The notes under the pieces were generated by a model. It did no database searches, had not been told where the DNA came from, and worked only from the letters and a program-made list of their open reading frames with translations. A stretch of DNA of 64,000 nucleotides, taken from positions 16,200,001 through 16,264,000 of the forward strand of contig NC_089994.1 in NCBI RefSeq assembly GCF_036417845.1, given 5' to 3'. The DNA comes from Apteryx mantelli. Lineage: Eukaryota > Chordata > Aves > Apterygiformes > Apterygidae. The translations under genes and the position numbers were made by a program. This document shows, piece after piece, positions 23,801 to 46,600 of the stretch (position 1 is its first letter; each line of letters opens with the position of its first letter).

Positions 23801-25225
23801 TCCGCCGTTTGGGCCAGGGAGGCAAACTGGGCTCGGAGCAAAGGCTGTAGCTTCGGTTTCCAGCCTGCAGGCAGGCTGGGTCTCCCCATGGTGCAGTCGG
23901 TATACGAAAGGTTAGTGCAAGGCACTCGTTCCGGAGCGCGAACCGCTTCCGACCCTGCGCTGTAGCCACCAAGGGGGGCACAATCCTGTGCTCCCCGATC
24001 GGTGCGGATCGCCGCCTCTCTGCGAAACGTGGAGGGCGTTAACCGGCACGCGGCCGCGCTGCGCAGCCCTCTGGGGCAGGCCGCAGAGGAATACCCGGAG
24101 GACGGTGCTGCAATAGGGAGAGTCGAATTGCCCCAGCTAAAACCCAGCGGAGGCACCAAGCGAACGGCGCTGCAGGGAAGGCCTGGAGCTTTCTGTGCAC
24201 TGAGCTGCACAGTCGGGCTGGGATGTGGCAACCGCACAGCCCTGCTGGTTCAGTAATGGCAGAAAGCAAGCGGCCAGGTCCTTTAGAAGCATTTGCCCGG
24301 TCGCGGAGCAGCTTAGGGATGCAAGGAAAAGCTAGGTCGAAGTGGATGCACGAGGGCTGCTCCTGGAGGAGGAGCGCTGCAGGCTCACAGGTCCGGGGCA
24401 GGGCTCCTCGGCGGCCTGGGGGCTGTGCTGGGCTCCGGGCTTCATCCCCCCACTACGGGCTGCAGCTTCATCCAGGGCGCTTTGGGAAGGTCTGATGACT
24501 GCACCGCCTATTTCCAAAGCTCGCTCTTCAGTGTCAAGGGTGGCAATGAAAGCGTCTTTTATAGCACAGCCTACATCTCCCCAAGGTTATGCCCTTGGTG
24601 TCCGCGGGCAGCCCTCGCAGCGCCCCGGGGTGGGAGAGGTGACGCACCCCCCGCGTACAACAGAGAAAGGAAAGAAATGGGCCAAAGCCAGTCTTTTGGG
24701 CCGCACCGTGAGAGCTGGGAAGGACCTGCCGGAGCCGTTAATGCTACGGGGAGCCCCGCTCCCGCATCCTCTGCGCGCCCGGGGAGAGCAAACCTCCCCT
24801 GCGGCGATTCCTTGACGCGGCGCCGCGGAGCCGCTGTCCCTCCCTCCAGCGATGCTCGCGCGCTAACGTCTTTCCCTTCCGCGCAGATCCAGCAGGCGAT
24901 CTACGGCGATTTGCAGAACCACACGGTGCTCGTCATAGCTCACAGACTGAGCACCGTGGAGAAGGCTCACAACATCGTCGTGCTGGACAAGGGCCGCGTG
25001 GTGCAGCAGGGCTCGCACAAGGAGCTCATGGAGGAAGGCGGCCTCTATTGCAAGCTGGTGCAGAGACAGATCCTGGGGCTCGAGGCGGGCGGCGCGGACG
25101 GCCACCGGCCCGCAGCCCACGGCGATTCGAGGAGGGCGCCCGGCGGGCTGGAGGAAGAGTTCAGGATAGACCGTTCCCTGGCGGCTGTGGCACCAGACGA
25201 TTATAACGCCACGGCTCCCAAGTGA
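14811..25225 (+). CDS. ABCB9: ABCB9 (TAP-like lysosomal peptide transporter), 11 coding exons, 792 aa
   Basis: Half-transporter that homodimerises in the lysosomal membrane and moves cytosolic peptides into the lumen using ATP. Coding exons: 14811-15411, 16078-16192, 16621-16751, 17912-18117, 18312-18509, 19896-20024, 21238-21426, 21985-22158, 23253-23412, 23651-23787, 24887-25225 (TGA). The frame is continuous through 793 codons; human ABCB9 has 766 residues. Exon 2 encodes the extra N-terminal four-helix TMD0 ([36 protein letters not shown]); exons 3-7 the six-helix core ([28 protein letters not shown]). ATPase motifs: Walker [10 protein letters not shown] (539-547), LSGGQ (643-647), Walker [10 protein letters not shown] (D667, E668) and H-loop H699, all intact. 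It is ABCB9 rather than TAP1/TAP2 because of TMD0 and the near-identical core. The donors of introns 4 (GTTGGT) and 11 (GTTAGT) are weak. A 7-residue upstream ORF precedes the start. Confidence 0.97.
15541..15800 (+). repeat. Minisatellite of TGCAATGG units in ABCB9 intron 2
   Basis: About fifteen units of 13-20 bp, each built on AATGCAATGGGG. They are arranged in part as a higher-order unit of about 47 bp made of three subunits (GGCGGGAATGCAATGG, GGGCAAAAGTGCAATGG, AAAATGCAATGG). Several copies vary (TGCAGTGG, CGCAATGG, TGCACTGG). Confidence 0.9.
16762..16805 (+). repeat. (CTC)n microsatellite in ABCB9 intron 4
   Basis: An uninterrupted CTC triplet run of about 44 bp starting 10 bp after the weak GTTGGTGCC donor of exon 4. 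It is pyrimidine-rich and close to the splice site. Confidence 0.9.
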
Positions 25226-26606
25226 GAGCGGCGAGGGCCGGCGCTCGAGACGCTTGCTGGGACGCCAGGGCAGGAGGCGGCTTGCCGACGGGCTCGCGCG
25301 CCGCGGAACGAGGCTCATTGCGCGCACCCCTGCGTGCACTGCGCACACATGCACACACAAACACACTATCGAGCTTCCTGCATACAGTCCAGCGGGCAGA
25401 TGCCTGCTGCTTCAACAGGGAACCAGATTTATTCGAGGGAGTTGGGTCTTTAGCAATTCCCAGCATTTCTACTGGGTTTCTTTTTCTTACAGTCAGTAAT
25501 TCCTCTTGTCTGGGACTTTTCTCCCACTGATATGCATGTGTAACTGCTCTTAACTGTTATGGATGTTAAATGCATGCATGGAGGGGAAGATTGAAAACCC
25601 CTTCAGGAATTTCAGGAGGTAGCTTTCGTGGCTGGATAGGAGAGCAGTGACTATAAAACAGGGTCCTGCTCCTGCTGTCAGTGTGCGGGGCCAATCCAAA
25701 GCCTGCCGAAGTCCGCGGGAAGCTCCCTGCGGCTTCGCTGGCAGCTGGATCGCTCCCATGGTGCGGAACGCCGGGGGAGCGTTGCACTGAGTGCCTGCAG
25801 GCTCAGGCCCGCGACCGCTGCTGCTGAGCTTGTATCACCTAGTGAGGAGCCAGGGGACCGGGAGGCAGACGTGGCTTTCGGATTTGCTCTTGGTGCTTGG
25901 TGGGTGTTTGTTTTTAAGGATGAAAAGTTTAACCATAATTGTGTTAGGGTTTGGGTTTTGTTCCCCCCCCCCTTCCCCCAATTAATATATTTCTGTGTGC
26001 ATTATGCAATGTCTGTCTGGTTCCAGCATCCACTGAAAGTTAGTCTGTTATTTAAGTGGTTTTTTTTAAACTCACAACCCCGGTGCTGGTTTGAAAAACT
26101 TTATTAAAAACAGGCATAATACTAAAAGACAGCACTTTATAAATCCCACCAAAGCTTCATTCAGCTCCAGGCAATGCTAGCGACTTCACTGCATGGAAAA
26201 TCCATACAATCACTTGCTTTGAAGTCAAATTTCAGCTGCCTGAACTTTAAAATGCATTTCTTTCATTATTTATTAACTTATTTTTAGTAAGAGGGAAGGA
26301 AAAAAATATGTTGTTCCTAGTCTTTTGGGGATAATGGCTCTGGCTTAGTAGTGTTATCCTGCCATAGACTGGTACAGAAACCTATGCAGCCAGGCAGGTG
26401 CTATTGGAAAATATGGGGAAGATTGTTTCGGACTGTGCACAGTTGAGAAATGACCTCAAGCACTTTAGCTCTCATGTTTTCTGATATTTGAATGCTGCTG
26501 TGTTTTACTTTTGGGCAGTTTTGCAGTTTTGTTGTTGGCGATGTTTTGTTTTTGTTCAGTGACGTTTTACAAACTCTTTAGTGTCCTTGAGGAGGGATGC
26601 TCTAAA

Positions 26607-26612
26607 AATAAA
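26607..26612 (+). terminator. ABCB9: Candidate poly(A) signal of ABCB9
   Basis: AATAAA 1.38 kb after the ABCB9 stop. An earlier ATTAAA variant at 26103-26108 would give a 0.9-kb 3' UTR. The sequence alone does not decide between them. Confidence 0.45.
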
Positions 26613-26639
26613 ATACTACCTCTGCCACTCGACATCTGA

Positions 26640-29600
26640 GCCAGTCTAGTAGGGGGTGGGTTTTTTGCACTCAGAACATCAGGGTTTTCAAGGTAACGTT
26701 CATCTGAGATGATGGATGAATATAGAGGCATAGTGCACACGCTCTGGCTCCCTGTGGGGAAGGACGGGATGCGGCTCCTGCAGAGCATTAGGCATGCAAA
26801 CAATTCCAGCATCCAGTGATGGCTGTGAACCACAGCAGGAGGTATAACCAGTTTAAGAACTTGTTTTCATCCCGGATCCCATCCGGTAGACAGTCTCCTA
26901 CAAGAGGCCAGGCAATCTAACCCGTTCTCAGGGCACAGCGCTTCGTGACTGGAGTCCTTCTAGCTGCTTGCTTTTGTGATATGATAAAAATCTGTGCCTT
27001 GGAAGAACGAGAGCTCTCTGTCTTTCTGTGCTTACGAAACCTCCGTCGCGCTCCGAATGCTCCCCTAAGTCATTCCTCAGTTAGTTCAACACTTAAGTAA
27101 ATGTCCTGGTATCTCCCTGCTTGAGGCAAATTTGCCCTGCGGGCATGAAGAGGTGAGGGGTTCCACCCAGCGCTGCGGGGCCCGGGGTTAATTCTGCACT
27201 TGGGTCAGTAACTGTGAGCAGAATGGGGCTAGCGGTTCATAAAAGTAGAATTAATTTCTGCTTAGTTGAAAAACTGGGGGGAGAAAAAAACCTGGGACTT
27301 GGGAAGTGCTCTTAGGACAGTGCTAGTTAATACGAGAGACGCTAGAAAAGAGAGCTAGCAGCCCTCCCAGAGAGCGCAGCCTGAACTGGGGGATACAAAC
27401 TGGTTAGTTTTTTTGCAAAGACTATGCTGAATGTCAGGAAGAGTGCCTGCTTCCCAAGCCCGTTGGGGTGATAATCCCATCTTTGTACTCCCAGTTGAGA
27501 TCCAAGAAGCTTCACTTGAGATGGCACATTGGAAACAACAGCTTGTCTCGCCTCGTGGCAGCAGTCCAACCTGATAACAGGGCCTGACGGTGCTCGTTGC
27601 CACGGGTGCTGAACTCTCTTGTGCATCCAAATCACTCGAGGCTACTTTCCTGCTGAGCCGTACGTCTCCCGGCTTGTCCGAGTCCTCGTACTGTGCTGTC
27701 AGAGGGCAATGACTGGACCTGCCTGCCTGCTAAAGCTGTGAGGATTTTCTTACAGCCTGGAAGCACAGTGGGAATGCTGTGCCCTGTCAGGGATCCAGTC
27801 GTACTAATCTAACGCAGACTTTCTCAGTTGGCCCAGTATCCAAACTTGTGCAAACCCTGGGAACGTACAGAAAATCCCGCTTTTCAAAATCATTCCAGCT
27901 ATGACTTCTCTTTATGCTGGGATTCCCCAGCCTCACGGGGTGCTGCTTTATTTAGCATCCCAAGGTATTCCATCGCCCCTTGCTCAGCATTTAATTTATG
28001 TACACCACCGCTTCACTTTGTTTTCATGAGGACTGTCATGACGGGTCCGTCTGAAAGTCCTCTTTTCAGACCTCTCACTCTTACACACACAGCCTGTATC
28101 TCTCAAGGGAGCCTAAGAAAACTTGGATGGGGATTGTTTGACCGAATTCATAAGGGCTTACTTGGAAAACTGTGGCTAAATAAATCAGAGCATGAGTACG
28201 AACGGATATTCTGTGCTACGTCTCCATGCGAGCACTTGCTCCTCTGAGGGCATGTGTGTGATGTGAAAACCCCGGCGCAGGGTCAGCGATGCCTTGTAGC
28301 CAGCTGCCCTGGCGGGGAAGACGAGTTTTAACTTGGTGCAGCAATGGGAATTCCTTCAGTGCTGGAATACGAGCTGCCTCCTGGAGCTACTCGCTGTCCC
28401 TTGGGCCTTGCCGCTTGCCTGCAGCCACTGTCTGTATTTCAGGCTATTCTCTCCTGGAGACAAAACCACTGTTCCCTCTGAAACCCTGAACTGCAGCATT
28501 TTGCGGCTGCGGGTTTGCCCAGGGGTGACGTTTACATGGGAACATGAACAAGATGTGTTCAGGCGCTTCTCAATTACAGTGATGCAGAGAAAAAGTTTCT
28601 TCTCCTCAGAGAAGAGGCTTTTCCCCACAGGGAACTCGGATGGGTTTATCTGAAGCCTTAACTCATGGAGCACAGTTTGCAGACTGTCACAGCGGAGCTG
28701 GAAGCAATTAGGCATTTGAAAGCACAGCTGATTACAAAGGTCAACTGTATATCCCATCACATGTTGTTTTTCCTGCTATTTTCAGCCCTAACCGGTCCCT
28801 CTAATAGGTATAACCACAGCTTTATTTGATTTAAACATTGGAGACTCCTATCCAAGATGAAGTTCAAGAGTAGATCCTACAGTCTTAGCTATTCCCCAGG
28901 GACATATGTTTACCCCCTGCACCTTCGCACAGACAAGGTATGTGTCTGGCTGGCTGACCCAGTAAACGGGAGCACAGTGGAATGGAAAAAGCACAGCTGT
29001 GTTTATTCCAACAACCTGCCTCCTGGCGCAGCAGGCTCTGCCTCGGTAAGCAGTTGTGTTTATTCCAGCGGCTGGGCTTTCTAGGCCTGCAACAGGTCTG
29101 GAAATACCACAAGCAAATACACAGAGCGCTCCCAGTTCAGGTTCAAAGATGCATCTCAGGCTGGCAAGGAAAAATAGCACCTGTTCCAGCTTCACTGTGT
29201 ACTTAAGGCAAAGAAGGTATATAAATCTCATCTTCTTTTCACCTCTGTGGCTCCCTGAAACGAAAAAATACCGACAATCAATTCTTGCTCTCTCAAACAG
29301 CAGTGGGACCACTGTTTGTCTCCCAAAATGCTGAATATGCAGGTCACTTTCATACAGGAAGGAATCTAGATTACGAAGTCTGAACAGAAGTGTGGGCTTT
29401 GATGAATATGTAAAAGGAAATTAAATTGCAGATAAGCCTGAAAACTTATCTGTCCATTGAGCAATCAGACTAATAAGGGTTAATAAACTCCAAAGATTAG
29501 ACTTGCAAATTCAGTCTCTACGTAACCAACCAGTTTTTCCAGGAAAAGAAAAGAAGTTGTTGTGAAGGTGACTTGCAAAATATGTTTAAATCTAATAAAT

Positions 29601-32540
29601 ATGCATTGGTACAGTGCTGCTGACCTTAAAAGGATATGAGGTGACAGAAGGAAATCCAGGATCAGGTTTAAAAATAATAAAATCTAACATCAGGCAGCAT
29701 GCCAGTTCTCGCCATGACTGAAACCTGACTCTTTATTCGCCATGCCATAGTTTCGAGGGTAATTCTCCCCCATTTTTTGTTCTGTTTCTCCTCTAACATG
29801 AAATCTTGAATTCTCTACCGTGCCTACTTACAATTGTAATATTTGTGAATACTGTCACCTTTCAAAGGGATTTTAGCAAAGATAAATAGGAACCAAGGCT
29901 TGGTAGCTGATAAATAGCCTGTAGCATATGTTTGATAATCCCTGTAGCTGAAAATCCTAGTATATCTGCTGTCCTTCATATTCTGCCCGAGTGAGGCGCT
30001 GTCACAAAACCTTTACCATTCCTGAAGACCGCTGAATGGAAGCGCACCCTCCTACTTGCCCAGGGCAGTAGGTAACTATACCAAAGCAACTGAGCCCTCC
30101 CTTGCCTCTCAACCTCAACTGCTCTTCCAGCCAAACTTAAGAACTCAATCACATACAGATGTGCTAAAGTACTAAAAAGCTGACTAGATGTTTAATACAG
30201 ATACACCTTTCCAACATCTCCAGAACCCAAACATATCTACACAGGAAAAAGTGTTATTTTCAATAGGGATTGTACCTGAGCACAAATGAGTTATGTTCTC
30301 CCTATGCATTTTGTGAGGACTCCATTCTTCTGTACTGTGTCTTCTAACTTTAACGTAGATTACCACTAAGTAATTCAAATAATCCACACCTTGATGTCTA
30401 AAGCAGTGAACTTGCATGAACTCCATGCAACATAAACAAAAATTAGTCATAGAATATCTCCTTAGAAGGTCACTGTAATTCAGAACAATCTTCCCTGACA
30501 GGATGTCGACATTATAATGATTATAACACTGTACAGTAGTTGCCCTTCACCAGAGATGCTCACCAGGGTATGTCTACAAACGTTTTCCAGCATGAACTAT
30601 TCCTCCCCACCCTCAGTGTGGGACTGAGCAGTTACTATTATTCCTCATTGCAGAAGACACTGTGGCTGAGGGAAGCTGAGCACTGCACTCAGGATCACAC
30701 AGAAAGGCAGTGGTCAAACTAGATTTACAACATAAGCTGAGTCAAACTCTTCTAAACCACGCTCCCCTCCGACCAATTATCTAGCTATGCTATAAAGTTA
30801 AAATCACTAACGTCCTTGGAAAAAAAGGGTTTCTCCTGATCCCTCAACTAATTTCTCTCTTTATATATATATGTGTGTGTGTGCGTGTGTGCACTCATAT
30901 TTACAATATGTTTTAACACAAGGGTGTAACTCTGTCTTTTTGAAGGGAATGAGGAAATATGGTATAAGATATTGTGTTGGTATGGCAACTTTCTGCTGGT
31001 TTTAAGTAACAAGGTCACACTGCAGTGGCCATGGAAACCCATGTCACTCAGCTGAAAGCACACAGGGGAGAGCTGCTTACTCGTCTTTGCTTCGAGCAGA
31101 GCACCCCACGCAAGGAGGAGCTCAGAACATACCACAGCAATATGCAGGTACATTGACGGATGAGTGGACACACGCCCTTATCACTAATTGCTGCCTCCCC
31201 ACCCGGAGCAAGCTCACCTTCCGGGTGCACAAACTTCTCTCGCTCACCTGCCTCTAAATACACTCCGTTCGCAACATGTTTGTATTGTAAAGGGACACCA
31301 AAGAGCCAGAAGGCCAAGAAGTGCTCCACTAGCAGCGCCACGTTGGCTGTCCTTACCTCGGCTAATACCAGCAGAGGGGGGTTGGGGAGATAAGAGGAAT
31401 GAACAGCTGAGTTTACTTATTGCACAAAAGAACAAACACATAGCTGTTATCTCCACATTCAGTTCTTTCAGGAAGTACTGGGTCACTTCCTGAATGTGAA
31501 TGTAACGTCATTACATTTTAATAGCATTACATCAGAGATTGATTCAGTTCACTATACTGATTTTGTTTTCCAATTAGGTAAAAAATGTCAGAAATAAAGA
31601 ACAATGACCACACGGCCATTTCTTGCCCGTTGCCTCTGGCTCAGGTGCTTATTCTGGTTCTCTCTCATGTTACACGTATAGAGACGAGAGCACTCACACT
31701 CCTTTAGCTACAAAAGCACACCAGGTAGGTAGTGCATGCCTAGAGATGCGTACAACCTAGGACATGTTGACATAATTATTTCCAGGCATAATTTTATTCA
31801 TCAGCTGTGGTAACGTCAGCAGTAATTGGAGAGCTAGGGCTCCAAAGTGTTATCACAGAGTGCTAATATATTAAGGTGTCAGTGATATGTAAGTATTTAG
31901 CATATGTACTAAATAGATATAAATCAGAACAAAGATGAGCTATGATGTTTTAATTGATGCTTCTGAATCTAAAGCTCAGAACTTTTGCTACATTTCAAAA
32001 TATTTTGTTTCAATTCACTGTAAAATACATCTTTGATAGAAAAATCTTTTCTTGACCTTCACTCTTGAAGAGGAAGTGCTTAAAAGTGACAGAAAGACCT
32101 AACACTCAAATTTGGCAAGATATGATTTTTAGCTATTTTTAACCTAAATAGGTATTCAGCCTAGGCTGAAGAACAATAACGCAGTCACTCTTTGGAGACT
32201 TACTGCAGCCAAGCCCTAACCTGGCGAGGAAGTGCGAGTGAAATAATTCTACTGATCTTCCTTCCTAATTTACAGCTGTACTAAAAACAAAAGGAGCACA
32301 AAAACGCCCGCAATAACTTTGGCCTGCAGCGTTGTTACTGGTGGTATCTGGGGCAGATGTGAAGGCTCAGAGTTCACCTCCCCGCGTCCTTCAGGGCAGA
32401 GGACACAGTCTGCTCGGTGAGCTCTCCGTGCCAGCCCGAGGTCTGCATGACGAAACGAAAGTATCAAGCCCTGCACTGCAGCGATGAAATGAAAGTATCA
32501 GGCCCCCCAAATCCCCAAGGGCCTTTTAATCCTGCCACTA
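26640..32540. other. Intergenic region between ABCB9 and VPS37B
   Basis: About 5.9 kb with no convincing coding exon on either strand; all open frames are short and lack splice-linked partners or family resemblance. It contains a MIR-like piece on the minus strand (30600-30725), an alternating AT/GT run (30862-30893) and a small internal duplication (28985-29080). Composition falls from mixed at the left to AT-rich around 29.3-32.2 kb, then turns GC-rich at the VPS37B island. Confidence 0.65.
30600..30725 (-). mobile_element. MIR-like SINE fragment
   Basis: On the plus strand it reads ATTATTCCTCATTGCAGAAG, CTGTGGCTGAGGGAAGCTGA and GGATCACACAGAAAGGCAGT. This is the order seen in a reverse-complemented MIR (ttttacagatgaggaaactg, gaggctcagagag, ggtcacacagctagtaag). 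Strongly diverged. Confidence 0.5.
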
Positions 32541-32559
32541 TCCCTACGGCCGCCTGCCC

Positions 32560-33134
32560 AGGGGACAGCGACGGCCTTGCGAGCAGCAGGCATCGCAAGC
32601 GCGAGGCGTGCAAGGCGCGCGCCGTTGAGGGACTCCAACCGCCGCCACCCGAGGCCCAGGCCTGGCATCGCTAGGAGAAGCCCCCCGGCCTCCCTCTGTG
32701 GGGCAGCCAGGCCCCAGTGCCAGGCGCCACAGCTCAAACACCCCTTCCTTCCCGAGAGGGCCGAGGCCTCGCGGGCCGCCAGCCGTTGGCGCCTTCCCCC
32801 AAAATGGCGGCCGCCGGCCGGGGCCCATCCACAGCCCCCCGCAGCACCCGGCCTCTCCTCCCCCCCCCTCGCCTGCCCCTCTTTGGTACCTTCCGCCACC
32901 ACATTCCCCTCGCGGCCTCCCCCCGCCGCCGCGCCCCCTTGGTACGCCCCGCCGCGCGCCCCGCCCCCTGCCCCGCCGCCGCCCCGCCCCCCCAGCAGGG
33001 GGCGCCGAGGGCGGCGCCCACCCTGGGCCGGGGCGAAACCGCAGCGGCACTTCCGGTCGGCGGCGGCGGCGGCGGCGGGAGCGGGGCCGGGGGAGCCGCG
33101 GCGGCGGGGGCGGGGGGGAGCCGCGGCGGCAGGG
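32560..33134 (+). promoter_or_regulatory. VPS37B: VPS37B CpG-island promoter and 5' UTR
   Basis: A sharp switch from AT-rich to CpG-dense sequence, continuing through exon 1 to about 33560. It ends in a (GGC)n-type run (33058-33130) that would be in the 5' UTR just before the ATG. No TATA box is seen. Long open frames on both strands here reflect composition. Confidence 0.7.
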
Positions 33135-44584
<11,450 letters not shown>

Positions 44585-44829
44585 ATATTTTGGTGCGCCT
44601 AACTTGTGTATTGGTGCTTATATTTCCTTTTTTTCCCCCTGTCAGAGACTTAATATGTAGGCAATGGAAAGCCTCTGTTTTTTGCACAATGGAATACAAA
44701 ATCCGAGCTGTGGCACGGAGGTTTGAAATTGCGTTCAGTAAATGTGATTATTTTTGTTTTCAAATATCAGTGACAACAGTGTTGTTCTTCTAGGAAGGTG
44801 ATAGGGGCTAAATTTTGTAAATCCAACAA

Positions 44830-45070
44830 ATTGTGAAACAATGTACAGTGGATTTACTCTACATTATAAGTATCTCTTTGAATTCTTTAGTGATAGTGAA
44901 ATAGCATCCTCTTCTCTTTTGATATATTCCCATCACAGCCAGATGTATGTGTGGCAAATTGGGAGCTATTTGTCTCTCTAAAGAATTCTCTGTCGGTGCC
45001 GGTATTTGGATGGTAACAGCCATATCTGGATACTGGGCACAGAGTTGCGATGGAGCTCATCAGTGGCCTT
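44830..45070 (+). repeat. Diverged local repeat, copy A
   Basis: Begins AAATTGTGAAACAATGTACA and later contains GTGCCGGTATTTGGATGGTA and ATCTGGATACTGGGCACAGA. The same ordered blocks recur in copies B (46320-46600) and C (48340-48600). It starts about 245 bp after the VPS37B stop, so it is probably 3' UTR. Confidence 0.65.
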
Positions 45071-45227
45071 TGCAGCGTGCCCGGGCGACTGCATTGGTGG
45101 CAAGGTGCACAACCTTTCCGAGCTCATTGAGCACACACTGTTGTCAGAAGATGTTTTATGGTTTTTAAACAGTGGAAGTTACAAGAGTTTAATTCCTGCA
45201 TTTCAGTTGTTACCTTGGACTTTTTGT

Positions 45228-45233
45228 AATAAA
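45228..45233 (+). terminator. VPS37B: First poly(A) signal after VPS37B
   Basis: AATAAA 644 bp after the stop, within TTTTTGTAATAAAAGTACAC. Further canonical signals at about 47524 and 48420 would give 3' UTRs of 3-4 kb. Which are used cannot be told from sequence. Confidence 0.6.
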
Positions 45234-46319
45234 AGTACACGTTCTTCCCTTTCACAAATAGCTTGATAGCTTGAAAGTCCTGGTCTCTTAAAATTAAACT
45301 AAACTGTTTGTAGTGCCAGTTTAGAGTTTTATAGAAATTTTACCAGGCATTTTTATTTCCTTGCCTACTATAACTGTTTCTTATGTTTTTTCTTCTCCAC
45401 ACCTTGGATATAGAAATGATTTTTTTTTTCTTTTACACAGGTGCTTAGTTTTTGATATATGATTCCAGGAATCTAGGCAGGGTATTTTCTTATTCAAATA
45501 CAGGGTTTTCAAATCATTTAATTGCCCACTTGAAGCTCCACAATTTCATTTTATCCTTCAAACTCCATCTCTTGTTTGGAAGAACTATTTTTAACTCTCC
45601 CATTTCATTTAGATTTGCAGCATTTGGCACACTTATCTATCGAAAATTTGCAATTAACATGTCTCTGCAAGCAGTCAAAACAGAGTAGTTTTTTGAGCTC
45701 CGTGGTGGATGTTTGCATCTTAATCCATTTTTGACTTTTTATGCCACTGGAGGGGGAGGCTTTTTAGGGGAGTTCAGATTTCATTATCCATGTGACTCTT
45801 GAAGCCTAAGGTGCGGACACATGCTGGTGTTTTAATCTAGCATGGAGGGAGGCAAACCTTAGCACTCGTTGCTTGCTCAGAATATGTCCGTAAATTCATT
45901 ATCAGTTTCTCGCATCTACAACCAACTTTTGCCTTTCAACTAATTGATAGTAATTTAAGGAACACACAATCCATAATCTGTCATATTCTCTGCATTATTT
46001 CAAAACACTTTCTTATCATTGTCCTGGAATGCACTACATTGTTTGGAAGCCTGTACTAAAAACAGCTTCAGTCAAAACAGAAGATCCGATTTTTTTTCCT
46101 CTACGTAAAGCCCTTGATTGTCCCTTAATCATTTCCTCTGGAGTGTGGTGGTTGCTAGCAAATACTAATCTGAAATTAATCTCATAACAGGAAGCTCCCT
46201 ATTCTGAAAATAGGGTCGTTTGGCTTGTTTTGCCTTATGAAGACAAAGGGCAGAAGGTTGGTCAGCATTACTGGCATCTGAACCAGTTCCCCACTGGAGG
46301 TCTGGAAAGTTTCTATAGA

Positions 46320-46600
46320 CGGGGGGGTTGTGAAACCATGTGCATTGGGTTCGTTTGCAAAGTGTGTTTTTTCTGTAATCTAGTGATGGTACAGGATGTG
46401 TGTTTTAAAATAGTGTAATATCTTTTCTCGGTATTATTTTCTCATTGAGGCTTCGTATAAGCATGGTTAATTATTAATTGTTTCAAAATAATTTTGCTGT
46501 GCTATTAGTGCTGGTATTTGGATGGCAACTGTTGTATCTGAATGCTAAACATAAATCTGCTGTAGAAATGATTTGTCTTAGAAATAATAAAAGTGGGTGG
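46320..46600 (+). repeat. Diverged local repeat, copy B
   Basis: Blocks shared with A and C in the same order: GGTTGTGAAACCATGTGCAT, TTCTGTAATCTAGTGATGG, TTTTAAAATAGTGTAATATC, TTCTCATTGAGGCTTCG, then GTGCTGGTATTTGGATGGCA and CTGAATGCTAAACATAAAT. Confidence 0.7.
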
